Positions 27,412 through 36,737 of a stretch of 61,019 nucleotides of DNA are shown here, one piece after another. The position numbers were made by a program, and so were the translations under genes. The notes under the pieces were generated by a model that searched no databases, was not told where the DNA came from, and saw only the letters and a program-made list of their open reading frames with translations. The stretch's first letter is position 1. Each line of letters begins with the position of its first letter. This DNA is from Dactylosporangium sp. AC04546 (lineage in GTDB: Bacteria; Actinomycetota; Actinomycetes; Mycobacteriales; Micromonosporaceae), in NCBI RefSeq assembly GCF_022095675.1, contig NZ_JAHYSG010000077.1, positions 1-61,019 of the forward strand, given 5' to 3'.

Positions 27412-27903
27412 CTAGCGGGCCCAGCCGGTGTACCGCTGGGGGCCGGGCTTGCTGCGGAAGCCGGAGCCCTGGTCGCGCAGCGCGGCCGAGGCGGCGCGCA
27501 CCAGCCACGCGTTGACCGACCGGCCCTCCTTGCCCGCCGCCTCCTCGACCGCGGCCTTGAGCTGCTCGGGGAGGCGGACGTTGATGCGCGCGGTGGCGCC
27601 CTCCTCGAAGTCGACCGGTGTCCCGCCCTGGTCGGCGGCGCCGGCCGGGAACTGCTCCGCCGGCTGCGCCGTCACGACGAACTCCGGGTCACGGCCGCGC
27701 AGGCGCACCTGGACCGAACCGGGGGCCAGTTCCCTGGTGATCTCGTCGGCGGCGGCCGACAGCGCCTCGAGCAGGGCGAGCCGGATCGCCGACTCCATCG
27801 ACACGGTCAGCCGATCGATCAGCTTGGCGTTGTCGTCGCCCCCGGCGTCCGCGGCCGTCAACAGCTCCCGGCCGAGCGAGGCCACATACGGTGTCAGGTC
27901 CAT
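27412..27903 (-). CDS. HicB-like/Arc-type ribbon-helix-helix regulator
   Basis: 163 residues from the ATG at 27903; an ATG six codons upstream (27921) is possible. The DNA-binding ribbon-helix-helix is ARINVRLPEQLKAAVEEAAGKEGRSVNAWLVRAASAAL (about 105-142). The N-terminal region is of the type found in HicB-family antitoxins, but no HicA toxin gene is nearby, so it is probably a transcription regulator. It heads the DUF4097/DrrAB operon. Repeated TGGCACCA sites at and before its start suggest autoregulation. Confidence 0.82.
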   Translation of the reverse strand: MDLTPYVASLGRELLTAADAGGDDNAKLIDRLTVSMESAIRLALLEALSAAADEITRELAPGSVQVRLRGRDPEFVVTAQPAEQFPAGAADQGGTPVDFEEGATARINVRLPEQLKAAVEEAAGKEGRSVNAWLVRAASAALRDQGSGFRSKPGPQRYTGWAR

Positions 27904-27963
27904 GGCACCACTATGGCACACGATGGCACCACCAGCAAGCGGCTTGGCTCAGCGGTGGCACCA
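27902..27963. promoter_or_regulatory. Candidate ribbon-helix-helix operator repeats
   Basis: ATGGCAC occurs at 27902-27908, 27913-27919 and 27923-27929, a spacing of 10-11 bases, the last as ATGGCACCACC. A further GGTGGCACCAC lies at 27954-27964. Direct repeats one helical turn apart are what cooperative ribbon-helix-helix dimers bind. The site lies between the regulator gene and the divergent P450 gene, and its first copy overlaps the regulator's start codon. Confidence 0.65.
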
Positions 27964-27977
27964 CGTATGGTTGGAGT

Positions 27978-29183
27978 GTGACGTCGATCAATGACAGCGC
28001 GCGCAAGATCGACCGCGGCGACACCGCCGCCGGGTGCCCCGTCGAGCTCGGGGACGACGGGGTCTGGCACGTCACCGGGCACGCCGCCGGCCGGGCCGTG
28101 CTGCGCAGCACCGGCACCGTGCAGGCCGGGCTCGGGGTGGAGACCGTCGAGAAGCTGCCGGCGCGCATCCGGCGGCCGGTGCTGTACCGCGACGGCCCCG
28201 AGCACCGCGAGCACCGCCGCCAGACGGCCCGCTTCTTCACGCCGCGCCGGGTCGACGAGCACTACCGCGACGTCATGGTCCGCATCACCGAGGAGCAGCT
28301 CGGCGACCTGCGCCGCGCCGGCACCGCCGACCTCTCCACGCTGAGCTTCCGGCTCGCCGTCGAGGTCGCCTCCGCGGTCGTCGGCCTGACCGAGAGCCGC
28401 CCCGGCCTCGACCGGCGCCTCGAACGGTTCTTCCCGGAGAAGTTCGGCAAGCCCGGCTTCACGAGCATCGAGGGCCTGCGGTGGTTCTTCAACCAGAACC
28501 GCCAGTTCCTCGAGATCTACCTCAAGGACGTCCGCCCGGCGGTCAAGGCGCGGCGCAGGCAGCGCCGCGACGACCTGATCTCACACCTCATCGACGAGGG
28601 CTGCCGCGACGGCGAGATCCTCGGCGAGGTCATCACGTTCGCCGCGGCCGGCATGATCACCACGCGCGAGTTCATCAACCTGGCCGCCTGGCACCTGTTC
28701 ACCGACGACCTTCTGCGGCAGCGGTACCGCGAAGCCGCCGAGCCCGAGCGCTTCGCGATCCTGCACGAGCTGCTGCGCCTGGAGCCCGTGGTCGGCAACC
28801 TCAAGCGCCGGACCACGGCCGAGCTGGAGCTGCCCGCCGGCGACACGACGGTGACGGTCCCGGCCGGCGCCCTGGTGGACGTCGCCGTGAGCACCGCGAA
28901 CCTCGACCCCGTCGCGGTCGGCGACCGCCCGGCCGAGGTCTGCCCGGCCCGCCCGGTGGACAGCGGCGTGGCACCGGCCGGGCTGAGCTTCGGCGACGGC
29001 CCGCACCGCTGCCCGGGCGCGCACGTGGCGATCCAGGAGTCCGACATCTTCCTGACCCGCCTGCTGGACCTGCCGGGCGTGCGGATGGTCCAGGCGCCGC
29101 GGGTCGCCATCAAGCCCGACATCTCCGGCTACGAGCTGCGCGGCCTGACGGTCGCCGCCGGAACGGGAACGGCCGCCGGCTGA
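27978..29183 (+). CDS. Cytochrome P450 with atypical oxygen-activation motif
   Basis: 401 residues from a GTG at 27978 (GGAG just upstream). The heme-thiolate motif SFGDGPHRCPGAH (Cys about 345) and the ExxR motif LHELLRLEP are intact. In the I helix the usual AGxDT/AGxET is FAAAGMITTREF: the acidic residue is Ile. The N-terminus has no membrane anchor, as in other bacterial P450s. Substrate unknown; no ferredoxin gene adjacent. It is divergent from the ribbon-helix-helix operon and may share its operator. Confidence 0.9.
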   Translation: MTSINDSARKIDRGDTAAGCPVELGDDGVWHVTGHAAGRAVLRSTGTVQAGLGVETVEKLPARIRRPVLYRDGPEHREHRRQTARFFTPRRVDEHYRDVMVRITEEQLGDLRRAGTADLSTLSFRLAVEVASAVVGLTESRPGLDRRLERFFPEKFGKPGFTSIEGLRWFFNQNRQFLEIYLKDVRPAVKARRRQRRDDLISHLIDEGCRDGEILGEVITFAAAGMITTREFINLAAWHLFTDDLLRQRYREAAEPERFAILHELLRLEPVVGNLKRRTTAELELPAGDTTVTVPAGALVDVAVSTANLDPVAVGDRPAEVCPARPVDSGVAPAGLSFGDGPHRCPGAHVAIQESDIFLTRLLDLPGVRMVQAPRVAIKPDISGYELRGLTVAAGTGTAAG

Positions 29184-29195
29184 GCCGGCGGCCGT
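29169..29195. terminator. Bidirectional terminator between P450 and GH87 genes
   Basis: A perfect 12-bp stem, ACGGCCGCCGGC (29169-29180) with its complement at 29184-29195, has a 3-base loop that is the TGA stop codon of the P450. It lies between two convergent genes. Confidence 0.8.
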
Positions 29196-29211
29196 CCACT
29201 GTTGAGCGTTG

Positions 29212-32200
29212 TTACGGGTTGATCGTCAGCGTGAACGTGGTCGTGGTGTTGCGGATGTTCTCGGCGTTGTTCGAGAACGTCAGGTTGTTGAACGTCGCCG
29301 AGCCCACCGCCGGGCCCTGACCCGGCTCGGGCATCTCGTTGACCCAGATGCCGATGCCGCTCTTCGCGTCGAACGCGTCACCGCTGCGCTGCGCGCCGCT
29401 GATGGTGATGTTCGTGAAGATGGTGTCCGTCACCGGGTTCTCCGGAGACGAACCGGTGTACTTGGTCTGGAACATGATGCCGGAGTAGGTCGGGTCGACG
29501 ATGTCCACGTCGGACACCCGGATCCCGCGGAACTCCTTCGAGGCCGAGAAGCACCAGATGGCGCCGAAGGCCTGGGCACCCCAGAAGTGGCCGCCCGCTC
29601 GCACGAGGGACACGTTCTGGATCGTCGTCGGGGTCGAGCCGGGGCCGAAGCCGACGAACGGGTAGCCGAAGTTCAGCGAGCTGATCGTGATGCCCGAGTA
29701 CGTCAGCATGTCCGCGATGTACAGGTTGCGGAACGTGTTGTTGTACCCGCCGTAGACCGCGAGGCCGGCCGCGCGCCAGGTGAGCGTCGCGGACAGGTTC
29801 TCCCAGATGTTGTCGTGGTTGCCCACCGAGCCACCGCCGTCGGTCGCCGAGAACAGCGCGAAGGCGTCGTCACCGTTGGACCGGGCGTCGATGTTGTTGA
29901 GGTGCGTGTTGGTGGTGTCGTTGGTGAAGTTGATGCCGTCCGCGAAGGTGTTGCGGATCCGGCTGTTCGTGATCGTGATGTTGTTGTTCTTGACGCCCCA
30001 GTACATGCAGACCGTGTGCTCGACCCAGACGTTGTCGATCGTCAGGTTCTGCACGTTCGACAGCTCGCCCCACACCTTGCCGGGGCCGTCGATGCGCTCG
30101 ACGTAGTTGCCGAAGAACGACAGGTTCTTGAACGTCGACCCGTTGGCCGTGGACTCCACGCGGAAGCCCGCGTCGGTGTTCTGCTGGCCCTGCGGGGTCT
30201 GCAGCTTCGTGTACCACGGGCCGGCGCCGACGACCTGGATCGCCTTGCCGTAGATGCCGATCTTCTGGTTCGTCTCGTACGTACCGGCCGGCAGGTAGAC
30301 GCCGACGGCGGTCGCGCTCTGGCGCGCGGCGTCGAAGGCGTTCACCAGGTCCTGGTGCGTGAAGCCGGCCGGGGTGATGTACGTGGCCGGGTTCGGGTTG
30401 GCGATCGGCGACACCTGCTCGAGGTTGATGAAGTCGACCGCGAACGTGCCGCTGTTGGCGGCGTCCTTCTGCAGCTTGATCGTGCTGCCCGCGGTGACCG
30501 TGCTGTCCAGCATGATGCTGGCCTCGTCGTAGATGTGCCGCGGCCCGGCGCCGGGCGAGTTCGTCGGGGACGCCTCGTTGCCGTACAGCCACGAGTACTT
30601 CGACGTGAGCGGGATCGCCTTGTGGAAGGCGCCGTTGACGTAGATGTTCAGCGTCGAGTTGGTGCCGTCCGGGATGGAGAACCGCACGACGAGCGTGTTG
30701 GTGTTCGCCCGCGTGGTCCACTGCACGTACTGGCCGTTGCCGTTGAGCGTGACGGCCTTGCGGCCGGACGCCTCGCCACCAAGGTCGCCGATGATCCGGT
30801 TCGGCCCGACGACGGACGCGCCGCCACCGACCGTGCCGTCCTCGGCCTCGTACATGTCGTACGGCATGTTCGCGCCGCGGCCGACGAACAGCGGGCTGTC
30901 GCTGGTGTTGTTGGCCTGCTTGACCGACAGCTCGTTGCCGTCCACGGCGATCACGGTGCGGACGGTGTACTTGCCGTTGGCCGCGGTCCACGTGCCGAGC
31001 GTGATCTGCGGCGAGCTGGCGCCCGCGGCGATCGCGCCGGTGTAGGAGCCGGTGAGCGTGGCCACCGTCGCGCCGGACGCGTTGCGCACGGTCAGCGTGA
31101 CGCCGTGAGCGCCGCCGGCCGAGGCGATCGTGCCCTGGTTCAGGATGACGACCCGGAAGGTGACGGTGTTGCCGCCCGACGGGTTGTTCGGCGACCAGGA
31201 CACCGGCGCGGCGACCAGGTCGGAGCTCTGCACCGGCGCGATCGTCAGCGACGTCGGGCTGGTGTAGCTGTTGTTGGCGTCGTTGGTCTCGATGACCGAG
31301 TTGTTCTCGTCGACCTTCGCGGTGAGCTGGTACGTCCCCGCCGTCCGCGGCCCGATGTTGGCCGTGACGGTCGTCTGGGCGCCGGCCGCGAGACCCGCGA
31401 CGGCGGCGCTGCCGGCCAGGGTGGTGCCGAGGTAGAAGTTCACCGTCGTCGAGCCCGAGGCGGCCGTGCCGTTGTTGCGGACCGTCGCCGACAGGTTCAC
31501 CGAGTCGGTCTCGACCGGCGACGCCGGCGACGAGCTGATCGAGGTGACCTGCAGGTCGGGGTTCGGCGCCGCGGTACCGAAGACCTGGAACTCCGCGACC
31601 TGACCGGACGGCGCGCCGCTGTTCGACGTGAACCGCAGCTGCACGTCGGCGACGGTCGCGGTGACCGGGATGGTGACCGTGTTCTGCGAGGCCGGGTTGA
31701 ACGTGTAGTTCGCCGCGCTCACCAGGTTCGAGGTACCGCTGGCCGACTGCTCACGGCCGAGCACCTGGATGTTCTGCGTGCGGGTGCCCCACGCGCTGTC
31801 CGGGTTGAGCTTCACCACGACCGAGGTGACGGTGTGGTTCGCGCCGAGCTTCACGGTGAGCGTCGCCGGGAACCCGGCCGCGCCCTCCCAGTAGGTCGTC
31901 ACGTCGTTGTCGTTGGCGTTGGTCGGCACGAACGTGAAGACCGAGCCGCTCGCCTCGATCGGCTTGCCCACCGCGACGTTGGTGCCGGCCGGCGGGTTGG
32001 TGCCGGTACGGGTGACCGTGTTGCTGTTGGCCGACGTGTTGCCGGCGGCGTCGCGCGCCTGCACGTAGTACGACACCGTGGCCGTGTCCGGCTGGGTGTC
32101 CGTGTAGGTGAGCACGTTCCCGGCGACCGAGCCGCGCAGCGAGCCGTTGGCGTAGACGTCGTACCCCGTGACGCCCACGTTGTCCGTGGAGGCATTCCAC

Positions 32201-33492
32201 GTCAGGCGGATCTGGCCGCTGGCCGGCTGGGTGTAGGCGAGGCTGCCCGGGGCCGTCGGCGCCTGGGTGTCCGGCGCGGTGCCGGTGCGGGTGACCGTGT
32301 TGCTGTTGGCCGACTGGTTCCCGGCGGCGTCCTTGGCCTTCACGTAGTACGACACGGTGGCCGAGTCCGGCTGGGTGTCGGTGTAGGTGAGGACGTTCCC
32401 GGCGACGCTGGTGCGCAGCGAGCCGTTGGCGTAGATGTCGTACCCCGTGACGCCCACGTTGTCCGTGGAGGCGGTCCAGGTCAGGCGGATCTGGCCGCTG
32501 GCCGGCTGGGTGTACGCGAGGTTCCCGGGCGCGGTCGGGGCCTGGGTGTCACCCGTGCTCGGGCCGTAGACCTCGAGCTCGGAGATCTGCGCCGCCGCCC
32601 AGCCGGTGTTCGCCGAGATGTTGATCCGCACGTAGCGGGTCGTCGTCTGGCTGAACGGGATCGACACCGTGTTACCGGTGCCCGGGGCGAAGTTGTACCC
32701 CGCGGAGGCCACGATGTCCGAGAAGGAGCTACCGGTGGTGCTGCCCTGCACGGCCAGTGTCTCGGTGCGGGCGCCCCAGCTGGCGGGCAGCTTCAGCACG
32801 ACCGAGCTGACCGGCACGGCCGAGCCGAGGTCGACCTGGAGCCACTGCGGGAACGCCCCGGAGCTCTCCCAGTAGGAGTTCTGGTCGCCGTCGCCGCCGT
32901 TGCCCGGCACGTACTGGCCGTTGCTGGTGCTCGACGTGAACGTCTTGCCGGCGGCCAGGTTGGTGCCGGAGGTGGAGACGCCGTAGATCTCGAACTCGGA
33001 GATCTGCGCGGCCGGCCAGCCGGTGTTCGCCGTGATGTTGAGGCGGACGTACCGCGTGCTGGTCGCCGTGAAGTCGATGGTCACGGTGTTCTGGGAGGCC
33101 GGGTTGAACACGTAGCCGACCGAGCCCACGATCGTGCTGAAGCCGCTGCCGTCTAGGCTGCCCTGCACCGACAAGGTCTGCGTGCGGGTCTGCCAGGCGG
33201 TGTCGTTGGGCAGCTTCAGCTTGATCTGGTCGATGTTGCGGGCGGTACCGAGGTCGATCTGCGCCCACTGCGGGAAGCTGTTGTTGGCGCTCTCCCAGTA
33301 CGACGCCTGGTTCCCGTCGTTGATGTTGCCGATCCCGTTGGCGCCGTTGGTGGTGCTCGACGTCGCGGGCCGGCCGCTGGCGAGGTTGGGCCCTCCAGCG
33401 GCCTGCGCGGGCACCGCCTGCGCCGTCAGCGCGACCAGGGCGGCGACGGCGAGCGTCGACAGCACCCTTCGCGTCACGTGCCTGTTCCTCAT
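29212..33492 (-). CDS. Secreted multidomain GH87 alpha-1,3-glucanase (mycodextranase type)
   Basis: 1426 residues from the ATG at 33492 (TAAGGA Shine-Dalgarno). Signal peptide about 1-32 (ends PAQAAGG). Then two F5/8-type C (discoidin) domains (about 35-172, 178-310), two near-identical fibronectin III repeats (about 317-403, 409-495), a third discoidin domain (about 503-640), two CARDB domains (about 645-750, 757-870), a CBM6/35-like domain (about 878-1030) and a C-terminal parallel beta helix (about 1037-1426). Asp1185 (NTFADGINF) and Asp1208/Asp1209 (RSNGDDAFALF) have the spacing of the GH87 catalytic aspartates. The product should degrade fungal or bacterial alpha-1,3-glucan outside the cell. 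Confidence 0.88.
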   Translation of the reverse strand: MRNRHVTRRVLSTLAVAALVALTAQAVPAQAAGGPNLASGRPATSSTTNGANGIGNINDGNQASYWESANNSFPQWAQIDLGTARNIDQIKLKLPNDTAWQTRTQTLSVQGSLDGSGFSTIVGSVGYVFNPASQNTVTIDFTATSTRYVRLNITANTGWPAAQISEFEIYGVSTSGTNLAAGKTFTSSTSNGQYVPGNGGDGDQNSYWESSGAFPQWLQVDLGSAVPVSSVVLKLPASWGARTETLAVQGSTTGSSFSDIVASAGYNFAPGTGNTVSIPFSQTTTRYVRINISANTGWAAAQISELEVYGPSTGDTQAPTAPGNLAYTQPASGQIRLTWTASTDNVGVTGYDIYANGSLRTSVAGNVLTYTDTQPDSATVSYYVKAKDAAGNQSANSNTVTRTGTAPDTQAPTAPGSLAYTQPASGQIRLTWNASTDNVGVTGYDVYANGSLRGSVAGNVLTYTDTQPDTATVSYYVQARDAAGNTSANSNTVTRTGTNPPAGTNVAVGKPIEASGSVFTFVPTNANDNDVTTYWEGAAGFPATLTVKLGANHTVTSVVVKLNPDSAWGTRTQNIQVLGREQSASGTSNLVSAANYTFNPASQNTVTIPVTATVADVQLRFTSNSGAPSGQVAEFQVFGTAAPNPDLQVTSISSSPASPVETDSVNLSATVRNNGTAASGSTTVNFYLGTTLAGSAAVAGLAAGAQTTVTANIGPRTAGTYQLTAKVDENNSVIETNDANNSYTSPTSLTIAPVQSSDLVAAPVSWSPNNPSGGNTVTFRVVILNQGTIASAGGAHGVTLTVRNASGATVATLTGSYTGAIAAGASSPQITLGTWTAANGKYTVRTVIAVDGNELSVKQANNTSDSPLFVGRGANMPYDMYEAEDGTVGGGASVVGPNRIIGDLGGEASGRKAVTLNGNGQYVQWTTRANTNTLVVRFSIPDGTNSTLNIYVNGAFHKAIPLTSKYSWLYGNEASPTNSPGAGPRHIYDEASIMLDSTVTAGSTIKLQKDAANSGTFAVDFINLEQVSPIANPNPATYITPAGFTHQDLVNAFDAARQSATAVGVYLPAGTYETNQKIGIYGKAIQVVGAGPWYTKLQTPQGQQNTDAGFRVESTANGSTFKNLSFFGNYVERIDGPGKVWGELSNVQNLTIDNVWVEHTVCMYWGVKNNNITITNSRIRNTFADGINFTNDTTNTHLNNIDARSNGDDAFALFSATDGGGSVGNHDNIWENLSATLTWRAAGLAVYGGYNNTFRNLYIADMLTYSGITISSLNFGYPFVGFGPGSTPTTIQNVSLVRAGGHFWGAQAFGAIWCFSASKEFRGIRVSDVDIVDPTYSGIMFQTKYTGSSPENPVTDTIFTNITISGAQRSGDAFDAKSGIGIWVNEMPEPGQGPAVGSATFNNLTFSNNAENIRNTTTTFTLTINP

Positions 33493-33976
33493 CGGATTCC
33501 TTAAGTCCTGCGAGCGGGGTGTGGGTGAGTTGCAGGGGTTCGCGGCGTTGGCGGTGGCCGCCTGCGGGGGACGGGGACCGGTTGGCGGTGCGGTCGGCGT
33601 CTCCGGCAGGTCCTGCTGTGGTCGAGTTGCGGACGGTAGCGAAACTCTGACGATCGCTTGTAGGAATCTTGCACAGCTGTGCGCCAAATGTTGCAGACGT
33701 GCTGCCGTCGCGTCAACGGCTGCGGCCAAAAAGGCGCGTCGATGGCCGGGTGCCACTTTATTGACCTTGGTATGTGGTTCTGTGGCATCCCGTGTGCTTC
33801 TTGCGTTTGATCGTGAGTGGTCCTCCACCGTGAGCGCGCACAGTTTCGAAACGTTCCTGATTCGTTGCCCGGGGGTCTGGTGTTGCCGGGATGTTTCGTG
33901 GTTGATTCGTCGGACTGACCGACGAATGAGGCGCGTCGATGACGCCGGCGCCACACCTTCCGGGGGAGGGACATCG
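33493..33976. promoter_or_regulatory. Divergent control region between GH87 and ROK regulator genes
   Basis: 484 bases without a convincing gene. GCACAGCTGTGC (33671-33682) is a perfect 12-bp palindrome; on the minus strand it falls between TTGGCG and TACAAG, a possible -35/-10 pair for the glucanase gene. Near the ROK gene, ATTCGTCGG (33905-33913) and CCGACGAAT (33919-33927) form a perfect 9-bp inverted repeat with 5 bases between, 50 bases before the ROK start. The first looks like a catabolic operator and the second like an autoregulatory site. Confidence 0.65.
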
Positions 33977-35251
33977 ATGGTGACCAAGGCGACGGTGAGC
34001 AAGGAACGGGCCGGCGCGGGCTCCGCCGCCGAACCGACGGATCAGCTGGCCCTGCGCCGTGCCAACCTCTCCCGCACGCTGCGGCACATCCGGCAGAACG
34101 GCCCGCGCTCGCGCGCGGCGATCGCCGCCGCGACCGGACTGCACAAGGCGACCGTGTCGAGCCTCGTCGACGAGCTGCTCGACCGGCGGCTGGTCCGCGA
34201 GCTCGGCCCCGAGCACTCCGGCAGCGCCGGCCGGCCGGGCCGCGGGATCGCGCTGAGCCCCGACGTCGGCGCCGTCGGCATCGAGATCAACGTCGACTAC
34301 CTCGCCGTGCACGGCAGCGACCTCACCGGCCGCACCGTCATCGAGAAGCGGGTCAGCTTCGACGCCCAGGGCCGCGACGTCGAGCGCTGCCTCGATGACC
34401 TCACCGAGGCCGCCCGTCGCTCGCTCGCCGAGCTGACGCGCCGCGGTGTCACGCCGGTCGGCCTGACGGTCGCCGTCCCCGGGCTGGTCGACGTGTCCCG
34501 CGGCGTGGTGGTACTGGCGCCGAACCTCGGCTGGCGGGACGTGCCCGTCGCCACCCGGCTCACTCACGGCCTGTCGCCCGAGCTGTGGATCGGCGTCGAC
34601 AACGACGCCAACCTGGCGGCGCTGGCCGAGTACACGTGGGGCGTCGCGGCCGGCACGGACGATCTGGTGTACCTCACCGGCGAGGTCGGCGTCGGCGGCG
34701 GCGTGATCGTCAACGGCCGGCTCCTGCGCGGGGCCGACGGCTTCTCCGGCGAGGTCGGCCACCTGCCGGTCGAGCCCGGCGGCGACCGCTGCGGCTGCGG
34801 CCGGGTCGGCTGCTGGGAGACCAAGGTCGGGCTGGCCGAGCTGGTCCGCCGGGCCACGCCCGATGCCGCCTACGGCATCGGCGCCGGCCCGATCCCCGAC
34901 CCGCAGGAGCGCGTCGCCGAGATCGCCCGCCGGCTCGCCGCGGGCGAGCCGGGTGTGGCCGAGGCCGTCGCCGAGGTCGGCTCCTGGCTCGGCCACGGCG
35001 GGGCGATCCTGGTCAACCTGTTCAACCCGCGGGTGATCGTCCTCGGCGGGTACTTCGCCGAGCTCGCCGACCACCTCATCCCCTCGGCGCAGGCCAACCT
35101 GGCCCGGCTGGCCCTCGCCTCGACCGCGGCCCGCTGCCACTTCGTCGCCTCGCACCTCGGCTTCACGGCCGCGGCCCGCGGCGGCGCCGGCGTGGTCGTC
35201 GAGCGCATGATCGACGACCCGGCCGCGGTTGTGCTGGCGGGCGTGCGCTAG
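33977..35251 (+). CDS. ROK-family transcriptional regulator (with sugar-kinase-like domain)
   Basis: 424 residues from the ATG at 33977, preceded by GGGGGAGGG. A winged HTH (about 25-85: RTLRHIRQNGPRSRAAIAAATGLHKATVSSLVDELLDRRLV) is followed by a ROK domain: VGIEINVDYLAVHGSDL, the ATP-site region, DNDANLAALAEY, and the zinc motif CGCGRVGCWE. ROK regulators sense sugars and usually repress sugar-use genes. The divergent glucanase gene is the obvious target. The stop codon overlaps that of the convergent next gene in a CTAG. Confidence 0.9.
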   Translation: MVTKATVSKERAGAGSAAEPTDQLALRRANLSRTLRHIRQNGPRSRAAIAAATGLHKATVSSLVDELLDRRLVRELGPEHSGSAGRPGRGIALSPDVGAVGIEINVDYLAVHGSDLTGRTVIEKRVSFDAQGRDVERCLDDLTEAARRSLAELTRRGVTPVGLTVAVPGLVDVSRGVVVLAPNLGWRDVPVATRLTHGLSPELWIGVDNDANLAALAEYTWGVAAGTDDLVYLTGEVGVGGGVIVNGRLLRGADGFSGEVGHLPVEPGGDRCGCGRVGCWETKVGLAELVRRATPDAAYGIGAGPIPDPQERVAEIARRLAAGEPGVAEAVAEVGSWLGHGGAILVNLFNPRVIVLGGYFAELADHLIPSAQANLARLALASTAARCHFVASHLGFTAAARGGAGVVVERMIDDPAAVVLAGVR

Positions 35252-36150
35252 ACGCGGGAGCGCAGGCGGCGGAGCATCCGGGCGTCCTCGAAGCCGGTCG
35301 CCCGGGCGGCGGACTCGACCGTGGCGCCGTGGCCGATCAGGTGTTCCGCGCGCTCCAGGCGGAGCATCTGCTGGTACCGCAGCGGCGTCAGCCCCGTCGC
35401 CTCACCGAACGCCCGCGTCAGGGTCCGCTCGCTCACGCCGGCCGACGAGGCCAGGGTGCGCAGCGACAGGCGCTCGGTGAAGCGGCCGTCGATGAGGTCC
35501 TGCACGCGGTGGACCACGTCCGAGAGGTGGGCGCGGTGGCGCAGCATGGCGCTGTGCTGGGGCTCGTCGCCGTTGCGCCGCGCGTAGACCACCATCTCCC
35601 GCGCCACGCGCGCCGCGACGGCCGGGCCGTGGCGGGTGGCCACCAGGTGCAGGGCCAGGTCGATGCCGCTCGCGATGCCGGCCGAGGTCACGACGCGCTC
35701 GTCGATGACGTACAGCACGTCGCGCAGGACGCGGGCCGCCGGGTAGCGCGCCGCCAGGTGGTCCTGCAGGTCGTGGTGGGTCGTGCAGCGGCGGCCGTCC
35801 AACAGGTTGGCCTGGCCCAGCGCGTCGGCCCCCGCGCACACGCTCGCCACCGTGCCACCGGCGGCGTGGTGGGCGGCGAGCCGCTGGCGGGTCGAACCGG
35901 TCAGCAGGCCGTGCACGCCGAAGCGGCTGCCGCGCCAGCCCGGCACCAGGATCAGGTCGTCCGGGGCGAGGTCCGGCCACGCCACCTCGGCCCGGACGGG
36001 CACGTCCTGCGCGGTGGGGACGTCCTCCTGCTCGGCGACGTAGTGCAGGCTGTACCCGAGGCCGAAGTCGCGGACCGTCGAGAAGACCTGGGCCGGTCCG
36101 GCCAGGTCCAGCAGGTGCAGCTGCGGCACGAGCAGGAAGACCACCTTCAC
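35248..36150 (-). CDS. GlxA-type AraC-family regulator with DJ-1/PfpI domain
   Basis: 300 residues from a GTG at 36150 that overlaps the preceding gene's stop (GTGA). Residues 1-165 form a DJ-1/PfpI domain with Cys105 in ASVCAGADALG at the nucleophile elbow; residues 215-300 carry the two AraC helix-turn-helix motifs (LSLRTLASSAGVSERTLTRAFGE; ATVESAARATGFED). The end at RLRSRV is somewhat shorter than usual for GlxA regulators. It is the last gene of an operon with an isochorismatase-family hydrolase and an MFS transporter. Confidence 0.88.
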   Translation of the reverse strand: MKVVFLLVPQLHLLDLAGPAQVFSTVRDFGLGYSLHYVAEQEDVPTAQDVPVRAEVAWPDLAPDDLILVPGWRGSRFGVHGLLTGSTRQRLAAHHAAGGTVASVCAGADALGQANLLDGRRCTTHHDLQDHLAARYPAARVLRDVLYVIDERVVTSAGIASGIDLALHLVATRHGPAVAARVAREMVVYARRNGDEPQHSAMLRHRAHLSDVVHRVQDLIDGRFTERLSLRTLASSAGVSERTLTRAFGEATGLTPLRYQQMLRLERAEHLIGHGATVESAARATGFEDARMLRRLRSRV

Positions 36151-36734
36151 CGGGAGAGGACCTCCTTGACCGTCGCGACGGTGGCGAACCGGCCGTCCAG
36201 CGCGTACTCGGTGCGCGCGATGATGTCGGCCGTCGACAGGGTGCGGGGGCTGGCGAGGATCTCGTCGTAGGGGCGGCCACGGTCGTCGCGGTGCGCGATC
36301 GGGAACGTGGCGGTCGCCTCGGTGACGTAGGTGACCTCGTAGCCCAGGTCGCCGGCCACGCGGGTGGTCGTCTCGCAGCACAGCTCGGTCTGGATGCCGG
36401 TCACGATCAGGTGCCGGACGCCCTCGGTGGTGAGCAGCTGGGCCAGGCCCGTCGTGGTGAACGCGTTGGCCGAGGTCTTGGTCAGCACCGGCTCGCCCGG
36501 CAGGGGCGAGAGGCCGTCGATGAGCCGCACGTAGTCGTGGCCGGCGTCGGGGTCGAAGACGTTGCCGGTGCCGGGCTCGTGGTGCAGGACCCAGACGACC
36601 AGGTCACCGCGGCGGCGGGCGTCGTCGATCAGCGGGTTCACCGCGTCGACGATGCCGGGGTTGGAGCAGGCGGCCCAGCTGGGCCGCTGCCGGAAGGACT
36701 CCTGGATGTCGATGACGATCAGCGCGCTTCTCAT
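36147..36734 (-). CDS. Isochorismatase-family cysteine hydrolase
   Basis: 195 residues. MRSALIVIDIQESF carries the catalytic Asp (residue 9), LTKTSANAFTTTGL the catalytic Lys, and LIVTGIQTELCCETTTRVAGDLGY the cis-peptide and nucleophile Cys region. Members hydrolyse amides or vinyl ethers (nicotinamide, isochorismate, carbamoyl compounds). The start is four bases after the MFS gene stop and the stop overlaps the GlxA-type regulator gene, so all three are one operon. Substrate unknown. Confidence 0.87.
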   Translation of the reverse strand: MRSALIVIDIQESFRQRPSWAACSNPGIVDAVNPLIDDARRRGDLVVWVLHHEPGTGNVFDPDAGHDYVRLIDGLSPLPGEPVLTKTSANAFTTTGLAQLLTTEGVRHLIVTGIQTELCCETTTRVAGDLGYEVTYVTEATATFPIAHRDDRGRPYDEILASPRTLSTADIIARTEYALDGRFATVATVKEVLSR

Positions 36735-36737
36735 ACC

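Noticed and set aside
27412..27903. HicAB toxin-antitoxin system
   Set aside because: The HicB-like gene has no HicA partner and leads a transporter operon, so a plain regulator is more likely.
29209..33156. 1315-codon rightward open frame
   Set aside because: Antisense shadow of the GH87 gene; it has no domain similarity and has a GC pattern set by the other strand.
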